A stretch of DNA of 64,000 bases from Epichloe hybrida (GCA_019022495.1 JAFEKR010000011.1:1302001-1366000); one strand, 5' to 3'; positions 45,711-57,395 are shown, counted from the first letter of the stretch. Translations and numbers: made by a program. The notes: generated by a model not told the origin, from the sequence alone.

Positions 45711-45986
45711 ACACACCCGTCCTGCTCTCCAAGTCTCAACGTCTTCGCAACCATTCCAGCTGCTGTCAAGTCTGGTGTTCTTTTTTCTTTTTCACGTTTA
45801 CGTCGTCTTCGTCTTCTTCTCTGCATCTTCTCGTCGTCGAGACAAGCCAAGGACACACCCCCGAGCGTTGAAGAGTTTCGGTAAGCGTGCCTTTGTGCAG
45901 GGCCAAGCAGTTACACAAGACCTTGTGATTCTCGACTTTTTGATTGCTAACGTCCACGGCAGTTGAGAGCTCATTACGAAAAGACC

Positions 45987-47476
45987 ATGGCATTTGAAAG
46001 ATTTGGTCCTGTTTGTGGACCGCAAGCGGCCGTGCTCCAGCCTCCGGCCTTCCCCAAGGCTCTGAAAGAAATCTCCAGTCTCCCTAGAGGGTTTCCGGCT
46101 GTACTCGACTCTCCTTTGGCTTGGTCTGGGCCTCAGTTCAAGCGCGATTCGGAATATGTGCTTTTCTTGACTGAAAATCATGTGCGAGAGATTGAAGTCG
46201 CTCTTCAGAATTTCAAGAGTGTGTGTCTTCTCACCCCCAGCCACGGCATAGCAGGTGACATTCACTTATATAGATGAGCAGAACTTGGCCTGGACGGCGA
46301 CCTCGTCTGCAGACAGAATTTCCCACTTCCAACTCTTGAAAGAGAGTTCAGTCACCTTCGCAATGAGATCCATTCTGGAAAAGGGTTCGGGCTCATCCGC
46401 GGGCTGAACCCGCAGCGATATTCAGTCGAGGACCTGACCACCATCTACCTCGGCCTGCAGTACTACATTGCCAACGTGCATGGAAGGCAGGACAAGAAAG
46501 GAAACATGCTGGGTGAGCAGTGCCCAGCTCCCTCTCGCAATAAGCCAATGCCGACGGCGACGGGCGCACACACATGTTGACTAGATTCTTTCAGTTCATA
46601 TCATGGCAGATGCCTCGACCAAGATGAAGGCTTCGCACCATCGCCACTCAACTTCGCCCATTGTAAGAGAGGATACGATGCATTCCGAGGATGGATGCCC
46701 GCGTCCGACGTGTGCCATTCCGCTGACTGTACTTTCTAGACCTTCCACAACGAAGAAGCGGGCGACGTTGTGAGCTGGCTCACCAGAAACACTGCCGTCG
46801 CTGGTGGCAAGTGCATCATCGCATCTTCGTATACCGTCTACAATGCCCTTGCAGCCTCACGCCCTGATCTAGTTCGTGCGCTTGCGCGGTCTGACTGGCC
46901 CTTTGCCTTGTGAGTTGCTTCATTCCCCCCTTCCCCCCCCCTTCTTCGGGCCACGTCAAGGCCACCTACCCGGGTTGACAACAAGCATGACACGCACAAA
47001 ACGATGCTTGCTCGGAGCTGACTTCTGACAGACCGCGTTTCCATTGCCGACCTGTCTTGTTCTACCACGACGGCAAGATGATTGCCAACTTTGGCAGGGC
47101 CGCCTTGCTGGGTAGTGCGAGCCACCCTCGACCAGCCAATCTGCCCAAGCTGAGCACAATCCAAATCGAAGCATTGGACGCCATCGAAGCCATTGCAGAA
47201 GCAACCCGACTGGAAATCAAAACCCAAGCCGGGGACATTCACTTCATCAATAACCTGGCTGTTCTTCATCGACGCGAAGGCTTCGTCAACGGCAATTCCC
47301 TCATGGAGAAACGCCACTTGGTGCGAATGCGACTTCGGGACGACACCGTGGGCTGGAGCATTCCTGAAGACCTTAGACACGAATGGACCGAGGCCTTCAA
47401 CCCTGCGCTGAGCCGGGTGTGGCATCTCGAGCCCATGCCGGATGGCTACTTTCCTTTGCGATCGCAATCGAACTGA
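45987..47476 (+). CDS. TauD/TfdA-type Fe(II)/2-oxoglutarate dioxygenase, 381 aa
   Basis: Five exons: 45987..46218, 46282..46512, 46595..46662, 46740..46909 and 47032..47476. The fold is that of the taurine/TfdA and clavaminate-synthase-like dioxygenases, which couple 2-oxoglutarate breakdown to oxidation of a substrate. Visible features: GFGLIRGLNP (first strand region), YLGLQYYIANVHGRQ, and the iron ligands FHNE at about residues 179-182 (His180 and Glu182, so HxE not the more usual HxD). The distal His is near 312 in LAVLHRREG, followed by the 2-oxoglutarate Arg in HLVRMRLRDD. Length and order fit fungal members. Substrate cannot be told from sequence. Such genes often act in secondary metabolism or nutrient salvage, but no biosynthetic neighbours are present. 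Confidence 0.88.
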
Positions 47477-48449
47477 GGATTCCAATACCGACACCACGAC
47501 ATTTTAGAGCACGCGCTGCACTCTCGGCATCACACAGGGGGGGGGGGGAGGACATCCGGGAGCATAAGTTTGGTGCATCATCGTCGTGGACTGGCATAGG
47601 TTGAAGTTGGCGCAAGATTGCGTGCAACTTGTCTGGCCGCTAAAAGTGTGTTTTTTTTTTTTTTTGCCTGGCGGCGTTGTGGTTTGAAGAAAAGAAGAGG
47701 TCATCTTTCAGTTGGAATTTCCAGCAACATCAGCATTAGATTCGATTAACCTGGCAACAGGCCAACATTGGTTGCAACTTGACTTGTTCGTCGTATGTCG
47801 TATGCCGGGATAAGAACTAAGAAGTGCGCGCGCCTACGGCTCAGAGTACTTTTATTCGTAACGTTGTCGTAGTAGCTGCGATACATGAGCCCATCACATT
47901 AATAATAGCCAGCTGGGAATTGCCGAGTGCAAGTGCAAGTGCAAGTGCAAGTGCAAGTGACGCTCCAATCACAACTTGCCAGGTACGTGCAGTGCGAGTG
48001 CCGACAGTGGGTCTGCACCTTGATGGGTATCCCGGGTGCACTTGCAAGTTGCTTGCATTCTGCCCGTCTCCATCAAACAGCATCAGACAACAAACATCAA
48101 ACATGAACAGTCGCCTGCGCCAAGAATCTCTCTAGACCACCCTGGAAGAGACTCCAAAGACTTTGCCAGGCTTACTGTGACAACTGGTCGGGTGCGACCA
48201 CTCGGTACGCCGTCTCCCATGCCGTGGACACGCCGAGAACAACCCGTCCCTGGTACCTTGACTCGTAAGCGTGCGAGCTGAGAAGTTGATTGCCCCATTG
48301 GCAAGCCCCCTGACACTCCCAGACAGGTTCGTGGGTTGTTGCTCTGGTTCTGGGCCTGACGGGTCCTGGACTGGACTGGACTTCGCACGCTCGTTAGTGG
48401 GCATCGCCAGCCATCGCCAGTATCGCAAGCTGTCACGTCGCATTGTTTG
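47477..48449. promoter_or_regulatory. Upstream region of the histidine acid phosphatase gene
   Basis: Almost 1 kb between the dioxygenase stop and the phosphatase start, both on the plus strand. It has a poly-G run (about 47538-47548), a poly-T run (about 47651-47665) and a TGCAAG repeat. I see no CACGTG site that a NUC-1-type regulator would bind in it. Confidence 0.5.
47929..47960. repeat. (TGCAAG)n hexanucleotide repeat, 5 copies
   Basis: Five exact units, about 500 bases upstream of the phosphatase start. GTGCACTTGCAAGTTGCTTGCA at about 48036-48056 downstream repeats the same words in inverted order and could fold. Confidence 0.9.
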
Positions 48450-50581
48450 ATGGCTTCTCCAACAACACAGGGAAGTGACCCGCGAGGGCAATCCGTGGGC
48501 TATCAGCCTGTACATCAGGATGACGTTGGGGACGCGGCGCAGGACTACACAGCGGCAACAGAGCAGACACGGGCTCAGGCTGCATCCCTCTTCGCCCGTC
48601 CACACCCCTCCAAAGCCGAGAGGCAATGGCGTGTGGCGACGTATGTGCTTTCCGCTCTGCTCGTTCTGCTAGTTGGCGCCCTCGTCTTCCTCTCTCTTCC
48701 CTTATCGTTCAGATGGGAGAGGAACAATGATTCATTCTCCTGCCGACCGGAACATGTACCGCAGTACTTCCAGACATCTCCGGAACTATGGCCTGGCCCA
48801 ACGGCCACAGGGCCCGCTGCCTTCATGGCACAGACGAGGATTTTCGACCCAACAGCTACCTACGTGCCCAATGAACCTCTGCAGACCTCGCTGCCAATCG
48901 AAGGAATGGCGAGCGGCAATGAGAGCATCTTCAAAATGATGGGCTACCTGTCGCCTTATGTGCCCTCTCCGGGTTTTGGTGCGAACGAATTTCCTCTGCC
49001 TCCTGGTGCGGAAATTCTTCAACTTCAGATGCTCTCCAGACATGGAGCCCGATACCCTACCTCAGGCTCCGACGTTGCCGCATTGGGAGAAAAGCTGGCG
49101 AATGCTTCCAGCTCATTCAAACCTCGAGGATCCTTGGCCTTCCTCCACGACTGGAAATATCAGCTCGGTGCTGAGATTCTTGTACCCAAAGGCCGCCAAG
49201 AACTATTCGACTCAGGTGTGTCATGTCCTCCCAGGCTTTCAGCCAGTTGCAACATCCAGGCTTACCTTTTTTTTTTTTTCACTGGGAAGGTGTCTTGCAT
49301 AGCTACATGTATGGTGGCCTGTATGATCCCCAGAGCAAGATCATTGTTCGGACAACTGTAAGCAAGTGGCCCATCTTTCGAAGCACACGACTTGTGCTAA
49401 CCAGAGACTCTCGATCAAGACGCAAGATAGGATGCTCAAGTCTGCGGAGAATTGGCTGGCTGGTTTCTTCGGCCTGGAATGGTGAGTACGCAGTGTCCTT
49501 CCCGTGGGTTGCCATGTTGACCGTGACAAGGCCCAACAATGCGACCATCGAGGTTATAATAGAGGAGAGAGGATTCAACAATTCGCTAGCGGGGTCCCTG
49601 AATTGTCCCAATGCCAACACCAAAATACCGGGCAACGAGGCCCGGAAAACGTGGATGCACGAATATCTTCAAGAAGGTGAGTGGAAGAAAGTCTTCCGAC
49701 CGGCATAGACTGCAGGCTTTGGTAACATACTGACCTCGCCGCGTAGCGCAAACGAGATTTCAGGCCATGACTGAGGGCTTCACGTGGACAATCGAGGATG
49801 TTTATGCGGCGCAGTCCATGTGTCCGTATGAGACTGTTGCTTATGGCTTCAGCAAGTTTTGCGACCTCTTCACTTACCAGGAGTGGCGAGATTTTGAATA
49901 TTCTATTGACTTGTTCTTTTCCTCCATAAGTGGATTTCACAGTCCCACTGGCGTGAGTACTTTGCTGCCCCGTGGAATGGCGGTTCCGCTCGACCGACTC
50001 TAACTGACGAGACACAGAGAGCCGTTGGTATTGGCTATCAGCAAGAAATCATGGCGCGATTGAAAAACCACACCCTCGGTTACTCTGGATCGCAGATCAA
50101 TGTCACTCTCGACAACAACACGGAGACGTTTCCCTTGAATCAAAGTCTATACTTTGACTTTTCTCACGATACCAACATTGTGTCCATTTTGACAGCATTC
50201 GGCCTTACTCAGTTTGCTGAGAATTTGCCTGCGAAAAGACATCCTGGTGACCACAACTTCACTGTGTCACACATAACTCCTTTTGGAGCACGACTAGACA
50301 TGGAAGTTATCAAGACGCCTAAGCCACTATCACCACATCGTGACGGATACCTGCAGGGTGGTGAGACCAAGTACGTCCACTTCATCCTGAATCAGCGCAC
50401 TCTTCCCTTGGGCAAGAGCTTCGCCGAATGTGATGCTGAGCGACGGGACGGGTGGTGTGAATTGGACACTTTCATCAAGATCCAGGAAGGCATGGCCGGA
50501 AAAGCACAGTACAATCGTGCTTGCTTCGGAGATTATCCTGCTGTGAAGTATGGTGAAGTGACGGATGGTGCTCCGCCCTGA
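48450..50581 (+). CDS. Membrane-anchored histidine acid phosphatase (phytase-like), 603 aa
   Basis: Six exons: 48450..49215, 49290..49357, 49420..49481, 49531..49676, 49747..49952 and 50018..50581. The family hydrolyses phosphomonoesters, including phytate, through a phosphohistidine. The active-site motif LSRHGARYPT lies at about residues 194-203. The proton-donor motif HD is in FDFSHDTNIVSIL near residue 465. Family cysteines are present. A charged N-terminal tail of about 60 residues precedes one hydrophobic helix (VATYVLSALLVLLVGALVFLSL, about 63-84), which predicts a type II membrane protein with an outward or lumenal catalytic domain, not a secreted enzyme. All splice junctions restore split codons. 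The plus-strand start ATG at 48450 gives MASPTTQG. Confidence 0.93.
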
Positions 50582-51111
50582 TTTACTGTGATGATTTTGT
50601 GGATACGTGTTGTATAGTAACTTGTTGAAGGGACCCAGGCTATTGCTACTCTTTCTGATTTTCATTGCCCAGGCAGTCTGACCACGGAAGAGAAATTCCC
50701 ATCAACCAAAGGATGATTGTGGGAAGGGACATATGACCTGGACCATCGGGGCACGTGTTGCGCAGGGGTGACCCGGTATATGATTGAAGATACGAAGAGA
50801 AAAAAAAACCCATGCATACATGCGCACACCGGCGTTATGTTTCCCATCTATATATCACGTGAGGCATGATTTCTACATGCCAAAAGGGGAAAAAGGAAAA
50901 AGGAACGCCAAAAAGAGGGCACAAATACCCAATCGTGCTCTCTCCAACGCCGGCTGTGAAACCCCCCGGGCCCCCGGGCCCCCGGGGGCATGGAATCGAG
51001 AAGTGGGGGAAAAGAACAAAACTTGTCGCTGCTGTCATGTCGCAGACGAAACCAAACCAAACCAAACCAAATCACCAAAGCCCATCTCTCTCCCTCTCCC
51101 TCTCTCTCTCT
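50582..51111. other. Convergent 3' region between phosphatase and ammonium permease
   Basis: 530 bases shared by two converging genes. It contains two CACGTG cores (50752 and 50856), a C/G-rich palindromic run near 50976-50993, an AAACC tandem repeat at 51049-51071 and a (TC)n tract just after it, next to the permease stop. Confidence 0.6.
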
Positions 51112-52729
51112 CTAATGGCGCTTCTCAATATCAGAACGATGGCCGTCGGGGGGCCGGTCCTGGACCGACGACGCGGGCGACTTGTTCCCCGGCGAGCCGT
51201 CGGAGGTGCTGGCGGGTCGAACCATGCAGGCGTGTTCCTGGATGCCGTGCTGAGGCTCGATGGGGAGATGGCGCGAGGGCTCACCGCTGGGCGGGCTCCA
51301 GGCGAGGAAGTCGCGGCGCACCTCGACGTAGTCGTAGCTGAACTCGGAGTGCTCCGAGTCGTCCATGCCCAGGAGCTCGGCCTCCTCGCTGGCGCGGAGC
51401 TTCAGGCCGGGGACGACATCGACGAGCTTGGCGATGACGGCGGACATGACAAAGGCGTAGGACGAGGCGGCGGCGATGGCGGCCAGCTGCCAGCCGATGA
51501 GGCGGTAGTTGCCGTCGATGAAGCCGCCCTTGGCGCCGACGTTGACGCCGTCGAGGCCGATGACCTTGCCGGTGGCGAAGAAGGCGTTGAAGACGAGGCC
51601 GACGACGCCGCCGATGCCGTGCTCGGCGAAGACGTCGAGGGAGTCGTCGATGCGGACGAGGAACTTGATCTTGGTGCCAAAGTTGCAGCACACGCCGGCG
51701 ACGACGCCGAGGACGATGCTGGCCCAGGGGTCGATGAAGCCCGAGGCGGGCGTGGCGGCGACGAGGCCCGAGATGGTGCCGGAGCACCAGCCGACCATGG
51801 ACCACTTCCTGGCCAGCCTGAAGTCGAGGAGGCACCAGGTCATGGCGGCGAACATGGCGGTGAGGCACGAGTTCCAGCAGGCCATGACGGCGCGGAGGTT
51901 GGCGCCAAAGGCGGAGCCGCCGTTGAAGCCGAGCCAGCCGAACCAGAGGAAGACGGTGCCGAGGGTGATGAGGGAGATGTTGTGCGGGCGGAAGTTCATC
52001 ATCATCTTCTCGTTGCGGCGGCCGAGGACCCACGAGTAGGCCAGCGCCGACATGCCGGAGCCGATCTCGACGGGCACGCCGCCGGCGTAGTCGAGGACGC
52101 CGCTCTTGAAGGCCCAGCCGTTGGCGTTCCAGACCCAGTACGCGAGGGGGCAGTAGACGAGCGTGGCCCAGAAGAAGGTGAAGACCATGCTGGGGATGAC
52201 GCGGCCGCGCTCGGCGACGGCGCCGACGGTGAGGGCGGCGGTGACGGCGCAGAACATCATCTGGTAGAAGGAGTAGAGCAGCGCGGGGATCAGCGGCGAG
52301 CCGACCGAGGGGCGAGCCCAGACCTTGATGAGGCCAAAGTGCTTGAGGTCGCCGATGTAGCCGTTGCCCGACGTCTGGCCAAAGGCGAGGGAGTAGCCCC
52401 AGAAGTACCACTGGAAGACGACGACGCTGAAGGACATCATGACGACCCAGAGCATCGAGAGGGCCGATTTCCTCCGCGCCAGGCCCGAGTAGAGGAAGGC
52501 GATTCCGGGCACCATGAGGAGGACGAGGCAGGCCGAGAGGAGGACGAAGGCCTGGTCACCGGCTTGGTACCATTGATTCAGGTTTTCCGTTCCTTTTGGG
52601 CCAGGTGTCAGTCAGCAATCTGTGTCCCGTCTCTCATTTCAACGAGCGAAGCAACCTACTTGAATCACCGCCATACTCATCATCTGTGCCATTGAAGGCG
52701 GTGGGGGGCCCCGTGTGGGCGTACGACAT
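51112..52729 (-). CDS. Ammonium permease of the Mep/Amt family, 516 aa
   Basis: Two exons, complement(51112..52592 and 52660..52729), with a 67-base intron. It takes up ammonium across the plasma membrane. About eleven hydrophobic helices start with AFVLLSACLVLLMVPGIAFLYSGL, a classic Amt opening. The family signature appears in DYAGGVPVEIGSGMSALAYS. FNGGSAFGANLRAVMACWNS, the pore-histidine region in AEHGIGGVVGLVFNAFF and CCNFGTKIKFLVRIDDSLDVF also fit. A hydrophilic C-terminal tail of about 75 residues is probably cytosolic. The junction restores the sequence DSRTENLNQWYQAGDQ. Codons end overwhelmingly in G or C, unlike its neighbours, which is typical of a strongly expressed gene and makes long chance frames on the opposite strand. 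Confidence 0.96.
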
Positions 52730-53089
52730 GATGTGGAACGGAACGGAACAGAAGGGAACCCCAATCTGTGTATGTATGTGTACAAGATGTGGTTAAAAAA
52801 AAAAAGTTGTTCCTTTCTCAAGTGATTTTCTCCCCTCCTTCCCCCCCCAAAGGGATCGACAGAATGGGTTCCTCGTAGGATCGAGTTCGGCGCGACGGGC
52901 GTTTCGTTCCTTTCCAAGTGCTTTTTTTTTTTTTTTTTTTTCCCCTGCTCACGGACCGGACGGTCTCGCGGGTATCTGGGAAGAAGGGGTGAAGCTCAAT
53001 TGGGAGGAGAGCAAGTAGGAAAAAGGGGAAGAAGGGGAAAAAAAAAAAGGGGGCAGGACTTGGGAGTAGAGTAGCTGGCCGGTCAAAGT

Positions 53090-53628
53090 TTATCTATGTA
53101 CAACATGACAAAGCCGGACTCGTTATCATGGACAATACATTGGCCCCCGGCTCGATAAAGTAAAGTACTAATCCGTACATGCATGCCACATGCAGAGAGG
53201 CTAAATTGGCAAGCATACATAGATAAGGGATTGCCGAGTCGGCGGCGCGCGGCGCAGATCCCCGTGCGTCCGCCCCACGCCCCACGCCCCACGCCCCACG
53301 GGTTGACGATACGGTTTATCGTTTGTTATTGAACTGGGGGGGGGGGGTACGGACTGTCGCGGGGAGGCATGAATCTTGTGATTGCGCCGCTATTCCCAAT
53401 TGGACCAGAGGGCACCGGCAACTTCGGGCTGTCGGGGGGCGTCGGTCAGCGAGATTCCGTTTCCTTATCGTTCCTTGCATGTCGCGTGCCTTGCGGGAGA
53501 TCCGGAAACGTCCGTATGAAACTCACGCAAAGTTTCGATGGCGGCTTCTTCCTCCCAGGTCCTTATCTAATCCCAAGGCCGTGTCCTAGAGAAAGGGAAG
53601 GCGGGGGGGGGGTGCTCGCAAATTATCG
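53090..53628. promoter_or_regulatory. Cluster of eight GATA-factor (HGATAR) sites upstream of the ammonium permease
   Basis: Sites on either strand begin at 53090, 53123, 53153, 53221, 53316, 53465, 53563 and 53623, that is 360-900 bases before the permease start. Five of them fall within 232 bases. The random expectation for this stretch is about one and a half. AreA/NIT2-type GATA activators control nitrogen-source uptake genes, including ammonium permeases, through such sites (established knowledge). Their use here is inference. Confidence 0.6.
53271..53301. repeat. 7-base tandem repeat CGCCCCA, about 4 copies
   Basis: Four near-perfect units inside the GATA-site cluster upstream of the ammonium permease. 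Confidence 0.85.
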
Positions 53629-54650
53629 GCCAAATTCCGTTCCTAAAATTGTTCCAAGAAGCGAGTTTGACGAGCTTGATGAAGTACGGAACTACATACT
53701 ACAAGAACCATCATCGACTTGCCTGCCTCCTATGTATCCCGGCGGCAACCCATTTACGGATTGGCAGGCAAGTGACCGTGGCAGAAAATGGCAACGATTG
53801 CAGAATCTCATCGGCCAATGAATGCGGTTGCTGATAAGCATCACGCCGCGACCCCATGATTGGCTCCTCTGTCTGACTCGACGCTGGCTCCGCGGTCTGG
53901 CCAATCACGCGCCGGTACTCGTTTCCAATCTCTGACAACAGCCATCCGAATCCATTACTGGCCCCTCTTATTAGCAAACTTTGTTATCTCGCGGGGATTG
54001 CGGGCGCAGACGAACAAGCAGTCCGTGCGTGGTCTCCGATCATCGCAACCCGTGCCGCAATCCAGGTGGTCGGTTATTAGTCGGTCCCTCCGTATGTGAA
54101 GGTCGGACGGAGCAATGAGCGACGACGTGTTATTTCCGCGTCATTACCAAAGTCCATTGTCAGAGAAGAAACGAGGCGCGTTATTCCGTACGGATCGGAC
54201 GACAAGTCCATCACATCAAGCTTACAATCACACTCATGTCACTTTGTTCATCCATGTTTGCCTTCCACGTTTGCCTAGGCTGCTACAGCTCGGCAGTTTG
54301 CATTGCCTTCATTACCCCAAGGTACGGCTGATACTGCTCAGAGTTATTGACAACCTCGCCGCATAGGCCCGAACCTATTCCCACTTCCTTCTGTCGTCAA
54401 AGTACATGTCTATCGTGATAACACATCTTGGTATAATCAAAAGAAAAGGGGGGGGAAAGAGAGGTGAATCCAAGCCAGCGTACATGTCAGCGCCAAGCAT
54501 GTTAGCAAAGCGTAACATGCTTCAACGCTCAACGCCGCATGATTGAAATATAGATGAAAACCCCCTCATCTTCCCTCTCAAATTAAAATTGGTATTCTTG
54601 CACGAACAAATATTTCCCTGACGCCATCATCATGTTTTCTTGCCCACACT

Positions 54651-57395
54651 CTAGAAAATGCACACCTTGCCCGTTTGTTCTTCCCTGCTCAGTTCATACG
54701 TCAAGATGTCATGGTTTCGGTAATGGAGCATCAACCTGTAACGTCTTGGCACCGCGCCCCGCTGCTTCTCATCTTTTCTGCCCATGACTCCGTCGTCTTG
54801 CACAGGGCTTACGGCCATACCATGCAGAGGGCGCTTGTTCGTCCTAAAGACGGCTTCGTCTGATTCCCGGGGCAGCACCCATTCCAGGCGAAGCCCATGG
54901 TGAAGCACACCCGGCCATTTCTCAATTGGATGAGCCAGCCGCGTCGGGGTTACGAGCACCACTCGTCCGATTGAAGATCCAATGACGATCAGAAACAGCT
55001 CTGGAATATGAAGCACCACGTTGAGACGGCTTGTGGCCTGGAAATGGGGTCGCATGGCTCGCCCAGGCGATAAGCCCATCGTCAGGGCATATGGACACAA
55101 TATGCCATACTCGGGCAGCCCCTTTTGGTTGGCTTTGTCCAGCGGGCGCATTTCGATATCCTTCTCGTACATTCGTAGCATGTGATAACGTTCTGCAAAC
55201 TTTCCCAACCCGGAGACGTACCCTTGACTGATCTCATTGTACACTATGGGTCGTCTCAAAAACCGCGCCAAGTCCACGGTCTGCCTCGGGATTTCACAGA
55301 CGTCTCCGCTGTGTGGCATGTACACCATGTCGAGAAGAGCGGGAGCATCATGAGGCAGTGCCCCCTTCAAACAATGCGAGAACGGCGCCCGTGAATCCTC
55401 CATGTTACCTCCTGTGCTTGGACTGACACAAGAAGACTGGGATCCATCGGGAGGTGTGAGCAGGTTGGTGAAAAGGGTTTCAAGAATTATGGCCGTCTCT
55501 GATATAGGGACGTCCACGTTTTCGCCCGGCACAGGTACCTCGCCTGCCATGGTGGCGGCGAATGGCGGCTCAACTACGGTGTCGTGAACGACTCTTCAGT
55601 CTGCTGGCTGGCCAGTTCGAGAGGCACGTCGCCTTCGAGTATGACGCCGCCGTCAGCATCAGCGGCTGCGATGGGATAGAATATTCCGTTGTCGTCATCA
55701 TAATCGTCTTCGTCTTCGTCATCCTCTTCAAGTTCGTCCGAGCCGGAGTCCTCAACTTCCAAGATGTCATCCAGATACTCATCATCATCATCGTCTTCGT
55801 CTGACTGGCCTAAAGCGTCAAAATCAGAATCGCCGTCGGTCGGTTCATCAGCCATAGTCTCGTCATCAGCCACGCCTGCAGGGATTAGATTATTCGTGTT
55901 GCTGGGCCGAAGTAAGGGAATCGGGACAACTGGGTGCGTGCATGGATTGTCGGGTAGGTCGCGAATGTACCGGGCAACATTCACCATTGGGTGCGGGCTA
56001 GCTTGAAGCTTGGGCACTATCTCCAAGTCTTTGAGTGGCGCACCTAGAAGTTCCTCTTCTGAGTGAACGGTGAGGAAGTATTTGTTTGCCAAAGCAAGAA
56101 TTCCCCAGCCGCGTGACGACGCAGGCCAGAACTCTTCACTCTTGAGAAGCGAGCTAGTTGACGGCATCACCTTGATGGCAGCTTGTTTCGGGTTCCAAAT
56201 ATCAGCCAGCCACATTGCTCCCTTGATATCAATGGCACTGATCTTGGTCGCGTTGCCATGTTTGTCGTCCACAAAACTAATATTGGGTATGTTGCTGGCC
56301 GAGGGGCCCAGGGAAACTACAATTCGCCAATTGCGAGCGCGACGGCGCACACGCTCTTGTACACCATCGCAACAAGAATCGCAATCACAGTTTGATGCTT
56401 GCGGCCCTCGCGCAGCCAGAGCGGGAGCAAATACTGTCACCTCAAAACGGTTGGAGCTGACGGCAATCAAGCGTGATCGTTCATGTATTGCCAGTCCCCA
56501 TGCTGAAATGCCTACATTTTCTTGGAAGAATGGCTTCGGCGCATTCCATCGACTCGCCGACGACGAAGACGTCCGTCTCTGTTTTGGTGTCGCCGCGGGT
56601 GGTATGTCGGATCTGCAAAGAATGTATTCGGCGACATCCTTGGTGTAAAAGGCAGTGACATCTCCATCATCATGACATGTGACGACTATTTCTTCCTGCC
56701 CTAGCGATCCAACAACCAGATGGTTTATCATGTGGGGAGAGTCGGGATCGAGATATCCTCCAATCAGGCAGGCAACTCGGCTCGGATAGGTGATCAGTTG
56801 AGCGTCAGGATGTCGGGGTATAGTTTGTCGGGGTACACTTCGAGGGACGTAGACGAATATTCTAGACCTGTAGGCTGTAAAGTACAGCTAAAAGAGAAAG
56901 GACGGAGAGCGAACATGGTCAGCCCCAAATGAGTCATTTGTCAACGCGCACAGGTGGGAGAAGCTGGAGGAGAATTGATGCACACCAACATTACACTTTT
57001 GCGACAAGGCAGTTAGGTTGTTCCGATATGGCTGCATGGAGGGAACCAGCTTGTAGATGGAACCAGCAGGCACATCGTCAAACTCGCTGTCTTCGCTATC
57101 GGAACCGGGCCAGTTGATGGGCAATTCGGCACCTGCGGGATGCAGGCCCATGGATATGCGCTCGCGATCGAGAATGGCGCTCTTGGCCTCTTGACCAAAC
57201 TAAATACACACCGTGATGGTGTTTAGCAAGCGCGCATGAAGTGAAACAAAAATGTCCTGGCGAGCAAGAAAGCGAGGGGGAATGACGAGAAAGAAATAAA
57301 CTCCCACATACCCGATCCGTCGCCGTCTGCACATGGCAAGCCCCGACAGTAGCTGGGCGGAACGGTCGGTCCTTTCCCCTTGGCCTGTCGTCCAT
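54651..57395 (-). CDS. CRT10-like regulator with an internal frame break (about 830 aa)
   Basis: Exons: complement(57312..57395), complement(56990..57199), then a long segment from 56887 down to about 55574 in one frame and a second from about 55596 down to 54651 in another. The protein resembles CRT10, in yeast a regulator of ribonucleotide reductase transcription with WD-like repeats. Seen blocks: MDDRPRGKDRPFRPATV start, NLYFTAYRSRIFVYVPR at an exon junction, GSLGQEEIVVTCHDDGDV, SAWGLAIHERSRLIAVSSN, WGILALANKYFLTVHSEE and a very acidic Asp/Glu tract, then MLRMYEKDIEMRPL and SRLNVVLHIPELFLIVIGSS after the break. The first frame stops at 55574; the second is open from about 55596. No strong intron fits, so either a weak one (GTGCCT donor with GAG acceptor, 89 bases) or a one-base frameshift is needed. 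Family identity is good; integrity is uncertain. Confidence 0.78.

Larger units (their letters stand above)
43852..45986. other. Intergenic region before the dioxygenase gene
   Basis: 2.1 kb with no recognisable gene. It holds a GCACCC repeat, a CTAC repeat, a strongly CT-rich tract (about 45248-45304) and a TG/TA-rich microsatellite. The end contains a likely 5' leader intron (45881-45962: GTAAGC donor, GCTAAC branch site, GGCAG acceptor) belonging to the dioxygenase gene. Confidence 0.55.
52730..54650. other. Upstream region of the ammonium permease and 3' region of the CRT10-like gene
   Basis: 1.9 kb between two same-strand genes. The permease end has poly-T and poly-A/G tracts (52920-52942, 53024-53052) and a CGCCCCA repeat at about 53271-53301. 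A dense set of GATA-type sites is listed separately. A TAATCCGTA copy lies at 53169. No recognisable gene. Confidence 0.55.

Noticed and set aside
45987..50581. A biosynthetic cluster around the dioxygenase and Zn2Cys6 regulator
   Set aside because: There is no polyketide synthase, peptide synthetase, terpene cyclase, P450 or transporter set nearby. The neighbours are a phosphatase and an ammonium permease.
50866..52695. 609-codon plus-strand frame opposite the ammonium permease, and a 376-codon frame on the same strand as the permease in another phase
   Set aside because: Both follow from the strong G/C third-position bias of the permease gene. The products are repetitive (Asp/Glu/Ala/Gly or Arg/His/Pro) with no domain.
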